Made by a program: the position numbers and the translations under genes | Origin: Taudactylus pleione | Lineage: Eukaryota; Chordata; Amphibia; Anura; Myobatrachidae | Assembly (NCBI GenBank): GCA_031769625.1 | Contig: JAUIMM010000016.1 | Span: 12,559,501 to 12,623,500 of the forward strand | Direction: 5' to 3' | Length of the DNA: 64,000 bases | The notes under the pieces: generated by a model | Seen by the model: the letters and a program-made list of their open reading frames with translations, nothing else | The model's database searches: none | Told to the model about the DNA's origin: nothing | Part shown: piece by piece, positions 57,090 to 64,000 of the stretch | Layout: each line of letters opens with the position of its first letter | How positions within the stretch are numbered: position 1 is the first letter of the stretch

Positions 57090-58165
57090 GTTCCATTTAG
57101 GAAAAGGCAGTCTGGAGGTCCAAGGGATGTGGGCAAGCGTCTTCTGGACTCTGGAGAGATGAACAAGCTAAGCCAGTGGCTCCCAAGGCATACTACCCAA
57201 GCTTGGCTGAGGCAGTGCACGGTCTGACTCATTTGGAAAAGCAAGGTATATGCAAGTTGGTGAGAGCATACTGGTGTGCACCAGGTTTTTCTTCTCAAAC
57301 TGAAAAGAGAGCAATGTCCTGTCTGACATGCTTGAGAAAAACATTGGGAAAAAGATCCCTACCGAACCATCCCACATTCCTCTGACTGACAGACCTTTTC
57401 AGGTAATACAAATTGATTTCATCCAATTACCACCCTGCAGGAATCTCAAGTATGTATTAGTGTGCACGGATGTGTTTTCTAATTGGGTTGAGGCATACCC
57501 AGCGGCCACTAATACTGCTGCGTTTACTGCCAAGAAAATTGTTCAGGAGTTTGTATGCAGATACGGTATCCCTAGAATTATTGAGAGTGATAGGGGTACT
57601 CATTTCACAGGTGATGTTTTCCAAAATATGTGTAAGCTGATGGGTATTAATAGTCAACTTCATACCCCCTACCGACTGCAAGCCAGTGCCAAGGTGGAGA
57701 GGATGAACAGAACTATTAAAAACAAATTGAGTAAAATCATGTCGGAAACTGGACTAGGTTGGCCAGTAGCACTACCACTTGTCCTTCATAGTATCAGGAC
57801 AACTCCTAGGCCTCCTCTTAATCTGTCCCCCTTTGAAATACTATTTGGTAGACAACCTCACTTGATTATAAGTCCGCAGGAAGATTTGAAAGGTAACAAC
57901 GAGGTAACTGTAAAAAATATCTTATAACAATGAGTAAACAGTTAAAACAGCAACAGCAGAAACTGAAATTGTTGTCACATGATATGCCTGAAACAAACTG
58001 TCATGATGTTGAACCTGGAGAATTTGTTATGATCAGAAATTTCTTGTGTTCAGGTTGTTTGACTGATCGGTGGGAAGGTCCGTATCAGGTGTTGCTGACG
58101 AGTACAACCTCATAGAAGGTGGTGGAGAGAGATACCTGGGTCCATTACACTCACTGTAAGAAGTA
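57090..58165 (+). pseudogene. pol: ERV integrase
   Basis: The N-terminal zinc domain is in 57,176-57,385 (HGLTHLEKQGICKL, then AMSCLTC: the HHCC set). A frameshift near 57,340 leads to the catalytic core, 57,328-57,927: Asp in IQIDFIQLP, Asp in ESDRGTHFTG and Glu in QASAKVERMNRT, spaced as in the D,D(35)E family. The C-terminal domain follows at 57,930-58,115 (VMIRNFLCSGC...WEGPYQVLL) with a stop and shift before the end at about 58,165. Integrase would insert viral DNA into chromosomes. Confidence 0.85.
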
Positions 58166-58188
58166 ATGATACCTCATTTAAACCTCTA

Positions 58189-59266
58189 TGCAATCCTACC
58201 TATACCTTCTAAAATCCTGCCTATACCTTCTAAAATTGTCGCAATTTAGCGTAATGAGTCGCACAGTAAATAAATGTCTTCAGACTTTGAATGTGGTTCC
58301 AAAGCACAAAAAGTTATTATTCAACATAAAAATAGATGGTTACATGTTGTGATCTAAATACAATTAGCGCAAATAAATCATACAGACCCAAGGTAAAGTT
58401 GTTATATACGCACGCGCTCCAGGCCCAGATACCGGCATCAGCATTAGAAACCTCCATCAACAGCAAAGCAAGAAGACTCCAGACTGGGATCAGAGAGCGC
58501 ACATATATACTCTTTCAGGAATTAGCAATATGATAGGCAAGTTTGGCATGATTCCATTGGTTCTTCTTATAGGTGTTTCTGTTACAGGATAGATTATTGG
58601 ACAATTTCAAATGGACACAAACAGCCTCCAACCACCCTTTGTGTCCTTCTTCCCGCTGCATGCTAATCTAAGCTGCTAACATTACAGAGTACATTTTAAT
58701 GTTTAACTCTCTATAGTCCATAGTTTGCAGACGCATGTTCTGATCTTCTCACCGATGGTACCGGAAATCTGTGGAGACACAGTGGATCAGTACAACACCA
58801 GACACCATCTGCTTTCCATGTACTAAACCATAGATATCAAATAACCTTTATTACACAACATTAATAATCACTGAATAAACCTTGAATATTACACTTTAAC
58901 ACTAGGGAACCTTTCATGTAAGTGTGCAGTGTGTAAGTATTGGGGAATTGGGAAAAGACGCTAGTTAGCGTTGTGCGACTATATGTTTTGTGGAGTACAC
59001 TATGGTGCGTGTTTTGCAGGGAATTATTTTATATGTTTTAGTGACTGTCTGTATTTATGTGGTGAGGACTTTTTAACTTCATTCTATTGCATGGGAATCA
59101 CACGACGCTGAATAATAGCATCGCCGTATGTACTTATAGTAGAGTTTCACTAAAATGTGGCTGGGCGGCCAGTTGCAAAATGGCGTCTCATTGCCATTCG
59201 CAAAATGGCATCGCGCAGATCTGATTTTAAACCGATCCTGTCTCAGCCAATTATCCGGCTTCGACA
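58189..59266 (-). repeat. Inverted ERV LTR between pol and env
   Basis: 1078 bp matching the flanking LTRs on the opposite strand: read backwards it starts TGTCGAAGCCGGATAATTGG at 59,266 and ends GGTAGGATTGCA at 58,189. It retains the 260 bp missing from the 5' LTR. No internal viral DNA accompanies it and no target duplication is obvious at its edges. It separates env from pol. Confidence 0.85.
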
Positions 59267-59408
59267 GAAGGTCAACCAACCGATGGAGATACAAGGCGGA
59301 GACGAGGCAGATAACGTGGACCTGTCGATCGCGAGCTTGTTCCGGGAGAGTTAAAACGTTGCAGTGAGATATCTCAACTAAAGAAATTTGTAGATCCTTG
59401 CTACAGCA

Positions 59409-61110
59409 ATGGACTGGTCTGCTTTGTCCATTTTTGTATTCTCTTCCAGAGTTTCCATCATCCCGGTTTGTTTGGGGATTTCTGGTTTCTGTGACGGGGG
59501 ACCGATAGAGGAGATGGGAGCTAATGGCAGTATTGATGGAGTGGAGTCGAGAGGAGGAGTGCTATGCCAATCAGGGGAGTGTCTGACCAATCTTAGTACA
59601 GTAATTGTTAAGAGATCTGCTATTCTGGATACTCAGAGAAAGTGTGAAGGTCTATCGTCTGCTGATTATTGTATGTGTGAGTTATGTGGGTCCGTAGTCA
59701 TTGAGAGATGCATCCAACAGTGCCAGCCAAAGTATAACCAGTATTGGGGTGGTATCCTTTAGAGGATTATCACACCATGGTGGGCAAAATTTTGAACCAA
59801 ACCGACTGTTGGGTGTGCTCTCACATGCCCCAAGGACAGCATAGTGTAGGATTAGTGCGATTTCCATTAAATGTCTCTGAAATTTTAGAATTACAAAAAG
59901 GGAAGACACTGGATGGAAAATTTCTTAATACCAAACCACCCCATTTTAAACTCCACCAGTACCAGGCAGATAAAACACTTTAGCGTTTAAACATCACCAA
60001 CTCCAATGAACCAGGAAGTTGGGAGGTGACTGTAAATAACCAGATGATGACCTTCTCACTAAGAGCTGATTGTGAGCCTATGAATTATGAACTGTTACGC
60101 ACAATTAGGTCAGGTGGAAGACACTTCCGGTATAAATATACACTGAGTAACACCAAAGAAATGGTTTGCAGAATACCAGAAGAGTACTGTGCTAGGGTTA
60201 TACAACCAGAAACATGTATTAGCCAGATGGGAGAACCTGAGATAGTAGCATTTGTGAGGGAAATGGGTTGGATGATCATGATGCATTCTATTCCTTATGT
60301 TCTCCCTGATGATGTATACTTTATATGTGGAAGGAAAGCATATAAGTGGCTCTCTCCCAGTTCCGAAGGTTTGTGTTACTTGGGAAGAGTAGTTCCAGAA
60401 GTTATGACCCTCATACATGGTGAAATGCTTGGTATTCATAAAAACACACCATCACCATATCTTCACACACAGTATGAACACAGAGATAAAAGAAATATGA
60501 TACCTTTTGACGAACATAAAGCCACACAGTTAATTAGCGAGACAACTGGCTTTCAAGTTTTGGTAGTATTGGATCCCACCAGAATCGCTCAGGCTACACT
60601 GAATTTTAGATATATCCAAGATCTTGCTAAATTAATAGATAATATCACCAAGATGTATGAACACACATTCAGGTATACAGGTAGGGAGTTGCAAGCTTAC
60701 AAGAAAGAACTCATGCAACATAGACTAGTGTTAAATTATTTAACAGCTGTCACTGGAGGGTATTGCATAAGTTTGGCCACCCAATTTGGTGTAAAATGTT
60801 GCACTTACATTACAAACAATACCAGCGATCCCAAGGAGGTGATAGACCGAAAGATGGATGAAATTCTGCAGTTAAAATGGGAATTTCAGAAGAACCATAA
60901 TGCTTCAGTGGCTGAAGCAGAGGAGAAGGTAGTGGAATGGGTTTCTTGGTTGAACCCACTGAAATGGTTCTCAGGTCTAGGAGAGTGGGTCTAGGAATGA
61001 TTGTGAGTATAAGTAGACTCATGATCCTCATACTGGTTGTCATCATAGTAATTGGCTTATGTGTCAGGTGTATTCCTACTGTGTTGAAATGTGGAAAATG
61101 TAAAGATTAG
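59409..61110 (+). pseudogene. env: ERV env (SU and TM), fragmented
   Basis: Frame 59,409-59,762 begins with a Met and a hydrophobic leader (signal-peptide-like) and a Cys-rich SU start. A frameshift near 59,750 moves to 59,744-60,994, broken only by TAG at 59,981-59,983. SU has TDCWVCSHMP, a CXXC motif of gamma-type envelopes. TM has a helical region, then LNYLTAVTGGYC and VKCC, the Cys...Cys-Cys pattern, with ten residues between where six are usual. After TAG at 60,992 the membrane anchor and short Cys-rich tail (RLMILILVVIIVIGLC) lie in another frame at 60,997-61,110. It cannot encode a working envelope. Confidence 0.8.
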
Positions 61111-61508
61111 GTAAACCGGAACAATGAAATTATAATGGTGGTCAGTAGTAACAATATGAATACCCGGGACTAGAAGGTTCCATCATATGATGTATAAGAT
61201 TTAGACATGCATAAACATGTGTTATTAAATGTTATTTTAAAACATCTTAAATATTGAAAGTCCCTATTCCCCATCAAGACATCCCTTATAGGATTGGTGC
61301 ATCCCAACATCTTTCCCTTGATCTTCCAAGATCCACAGTGTGCGTATAAGGGTAGTTTTATGTCCCCTCCTAGAGACACATTATTGTTGGATTAAGAACA
61401 ACCTTTGCCATCCCATAAATTAACATGAAATAATATGTTATAATGTAAACCTAAATTAATTTTAAAATCAGAGTATGATAACATGTTGTTTGCTATCAAA
61501 GGGTGGAC
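61111..61508 (+). other. ERV 3' untranslated region and polypurine tract
   Basis: Noncoding. AAAGGGTGGA at 61,498-61,507 directly before the LTR is the likely polypurine tract that primes plus-strand DNA. Confidence 0.55.
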
Positions 61509-62584
61509 TGTCGAAGCTGGATAATTGGCTGAGACAGGATTGGTTTAAAATTAAATCTGCGTAACACAATTTTGCGAATGGCAGTGAGACGCCATTATGC
61601 GACTTGCCACCCAGCACCATTTTAGTGAATTTCACCCATTATTAGTACATACCGCGATGCTATTATTTAGCGTCGTGCGATTCCCATGCAATAGAAAGAA
61701 GTTGAAAGTCCTTACCATATAAATATAGACAGTCACTAAAACATATAAATTGATTAACCCTGCAAAACACGTACCATGGTGTACTCCACAAACACGTAGT
61801 CGCACAACGCCAACTAGCGGCTTTTCTCAATTCCCCAATACTTACACACTGCACACTTACATAAAAGGTTCCCTAGTATTAAAGTGTAATTTTCAAGGTT
61901 TATTCAGTAATATTAATGTTGTGAAATAAAGGTTATTTTATATGTAAGGTTTAGTACATGGTAAGCAGACCGTGTTTGGTGTTGTACTGATCCACTGTGT
62001 CTCCACAGATTTCCGGTATCATCGGTGAGAAGATCGCAACATGTGTCTGTAAGTTATGGAACTTAGAGAGTTAGGGATTGAAATGTTTCCTGTAATGCAG
62101 TCAGTCTAATTTATTATGCAGGGGGGAGAAGGACACAAAGGGCTGTTGGAGGCTGGTTTGTGTCCATTCGAATTGACCTATGAACTATCCTGTAACAGAA
62201 GACCCATGAAGAAGAACCAAAGGAATCATGCCATACTGTTCTATTGTATTGCCTATCTCTGCTAGAGTACATATGTATGCTCTCTGAAATGGGATCCCAG
62301 TCTGCTTGCTTTGCTGTTGACGGAGGTTTCTATTTTGATGCCGGGATCTGGGTCCAGAAGCGCGTGTGTATATAACAACTGTACCTTGGGTCTGTATGAC
62401 TTATTTGCGCTAATTGTATTTAGATCACAGCATGTAACCATCAGTTTTTATATTGAATAATAACTTTTTGTGCTTTGGAACCACACTCAAAGTCTGAAAG
62501 CATTTATTTCTTGTGTGACTCATTACACTAAATAGCGACAATTAAGAAGGTATAGGTAGGTAGGAATCGATAGGTAGGAATCCA
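61509..62584 (+). repeat. ERV 3' LTR (1076 bp)
   Basis: Starts TGTCGAAGCTGGATAATTGG and ends GGTAGGAATCCA. It is full length compared with the deleted 5' LTR and includes the same TATATAA region. A short duplication (GATAGGTAGGAATC) occurs at its end. Confidence 0.85.
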
Positions 62585-62868
62585 TAGTTGGGGGCTCGCA
62601 GTGTGAATCACGCTAAAGGTCACTTGGTAACACTCGGTAGCAATCTCTCAGCAAAAGGGTGGAGGCGCCATAGCAGGAGAATGCATTGTGCCTTCAAAAA
62701 TCTGCTACCACTTTGTTGCTGAGAGTCCGCTACCCGTTATTGTGGCTTAAAGAGTGCTGATTAAGAATCCAGGGACAAGGAAGGAAAAATTTTGTTTTCC
62801 TTCATTGATAGATTTTTATGTTTAAAAGGGGAAGGTGCACAATAGCGTAAGGGTAATAATACATTTTG
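62585..62868 (+). repeat. Second ERV primer-binding site and leader (tandem remnant)
   Basis: About 284 bp after the 3' LTR match 51,759-52,044 of the leader, including TGGGGGCTCGCAGTGTGA. A simple provirus has host DNA here. The match stops where PLE-type DNA begins (TATATATAGAAAAG). Confidence 0.85.
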
Positions 62869-64000
62869 CGTATATATAGAAAAGTAGCAAATCCTGCACA
62901 CTCAATTGTTCAAACAAAATAGTAGAGTGATTGGTCATATAATTACTATATAACATGAATCCAGTAAAAACCAGAAAGAAATAGCACTCCAAGAGTAAAT
63001 GCAAAAAGTCAATATTTATGAAGAATACATGTCATCATGAAACTGACTCCAATAAGGCTCTTCAGTCACAAATCAAACAAAAGTGCATTGTGCGTGGCAT
63101 AATAGCAGCAGATACTTAACAAGCATGTGCCTGGAGCCTGCTGGCACCTTCAACATGGGGCAGAACACAAGCAAAATGAAAATCACAAGTATATATAGGG
63201 CAGAGAAACACTTAATGGACTCACCTTGTTAAACAGCTGTCTCTCATTGAGCTCAACGAGAAGCGGTCTGTGTACACGTGTCTCGGCAACTGCAATGTGT
63301 TGCCGGAAGTCCCACGTGTGTCACTGTGAACCGCTAGAGCCTCAGCATGCATTCCAGCAAGCGGAACTGCACTATCTATTATGTGATGCTGCCTGTGCTG
63401 TGTATAGAAGCACTATGCAAGTGGCCATTTTGGTTTCTGGAAAAAATTGCAACTGGGGGCGTGTTTGAATCCATGACAGATTTTTGATTGAGGATCTGTG
63501 TAAAGCAATTCTTTCTTTTAGCATCCGGATTGTCTTGCCAATATAGATCCGTGTACATGGACAAATTATGGCAAAAATAACGTATCTGCTCTCACAATTC
63601 AGACAATATTTTATTTTGAAGGAGCGATTAGATGACGGGTCATGAAACTTGTCTCCTATCATCATAAAACAGCAATTTATGCATCCTCTGCAGCGAAAAG
63701 AACCCAAGGTTAGCAACAAATAGTTTTTTTGCATACGAGGACCAATGTCAGAAGACGTGATGTCATCCTTAATATTATTGCTCCGCTTGAAGCAAAATAA
63801 AGGTGGTTCGCAGCTAAATGTATCCAAAACTGGGTCCATTTGAATGATATGCCAATGTTTCAAAAATACACGTTTAATGAATTGTGACCCAATTGAGAAA
63901 GTGGATGAAAAAATGAAATGTTCAGCTACTGTGTCTTTCTTACTTTCCACTAGTAGCTTATTCCTGTCCATATGTAAACACTTGTTCATTGCATCATCTA
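62869..64000 (-). mobile_element. Penelope-like element copy E, runs off the window
   Basis: The minus strand carries a PLE endonuclease (63,372-63,989) followed by about 500 bp of 3' DNA ending at 62,869 inside the ERV leader. It resembles family A (shared SSIKN and YIIICPC-type blocks) but is distinct. A CTGAAGA string with flanking complementarity (about 63,020-63,060) resembles a decayed hammerhead core. Confidence 0.65.
63372..63989 (-). pseudogene. PLE E linker and GIY-YIG endonuclease, partial
   Basis: The frame has a linker (FLKHWHIIQMDPVLDTF), a Cys cluster (FRCRGCINCCFMM), then RYVIFAIICPCTRIYIGKTI and RMLKERIALHRSSIKN. The GIY-YIG core is intact. After SSIKN the frame no longer matches other PLEs, indicating a frameshift; the rest of the domain appears to be lost. 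The RT lies beyond the window edge, if present. Confidence 0.75.

Larger units (their letters stand above)
50947..62868 (+). mobile_element. Endogenous retrovirus (gamma/epsilon-like), decayed, part of a tandem
   Basis: Order on the plus strand: 5' LTR, primer-binding site, leader, gag, pro, pol, an inverted same-family LTR, env, 3' LTR, then a second primer-binding site and leader. The RT motif, the amber gag stop with pro in the same frame, the SU CWVC motif and the Cys-Cys pattern in TM place it near gamma/epsilon retroviruses. Every gene is broken by stops or frameshifts, and nothing here could make a functional virus. Confidence 0.9.

Noticed and set aside
1..64000. Host genes, tRNA, rRNA or snRNA genes
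   Set aside because: No frame or RNA motif outside the mobile elements had recognisable support; small or heavily spliced host exons cannot be excluded by eye.

Overview
The window looks like intergenic DNA from a large, transposon-rich vertebrate genome, most probably a frog or toad. The evidence is the mix of families: Penelope-like retroelements (PLEs) with GIY-YIG endonucleases, PIF/Harbinger DNA transposons with spliced genes, hAT- and TA-target MITEs, a gamma/epsilon-like endogenous retrovirus, AT-rich spacers and satellite arrays. I see no host protein-coding gene, rRNA, tRNA or CRISPR array. Every substantial coding region belongs to a mobile element, and most are broken.

Layout. 1-6.7 kb: a GT-rich minisatellite, a solo LTR with a perfect 5-bp target duplication, and several MITEs, one nested inside another. 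6.7-10.3 kb: a TAGAGATG-ended element carrying about 2.8 kb of a 44-bp satellite and a second minisatellite. 10.6-28 kb: a PLE cluster. Family A is present as a minus-strand 3' half (10.6-12.75 kb), an inverted plus-strand 5' half (12.9-15.1 kb) and a plus-strand 3' part (25.16-27.75 kb). Family C is a minus-strand 3' part (about 15.5-18.05 kb). Family B (17.98-25.16 kb) has its coding region between two 1.64-kb direct repeats. 28-34 kb: MITEs, tandem repeats and interstitial telomere-like DNA. 34.1-41.4 kb: a 7.26-kb Harbinger element with a TTA target duplication and three spliced genes (Myb-like, divergent transposase, Myb-like), inserted into an older TA-MITE. 42-50.5 kb: a hAT-like element swollen by CATA repeats, a decayed second Harbinger transposase, a PLE fold-back, a Ty3-like LTR/gag fragment and MITEs. 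50.9-62.9 kb: a decayed endogenous retrovirus (gag, pro, pol, env) with a same-family solo LTR inserted backwards between pol and env; after its 3' LTR the primer-binding site and leader occur again, so it was part of a tandem. 62.9-64 kb: a further PLE truncates that tandem and runs off the window.

Most notable: (1) four roughly 540-bp Harbinger-type MITEs built almost entirely of consecutive hairpins, whose stems differ between copies by paired, compensating substitutions; (2) their two ends match the two ends of the three-gene Harbinger element at 34,137-41,394, a plausible transposase source; (3) hammerhead-ribozyme-like cores in the terminal regions of several PLE families. No single-copy novel host system was found; the interest lies in how these elements are built and nested.
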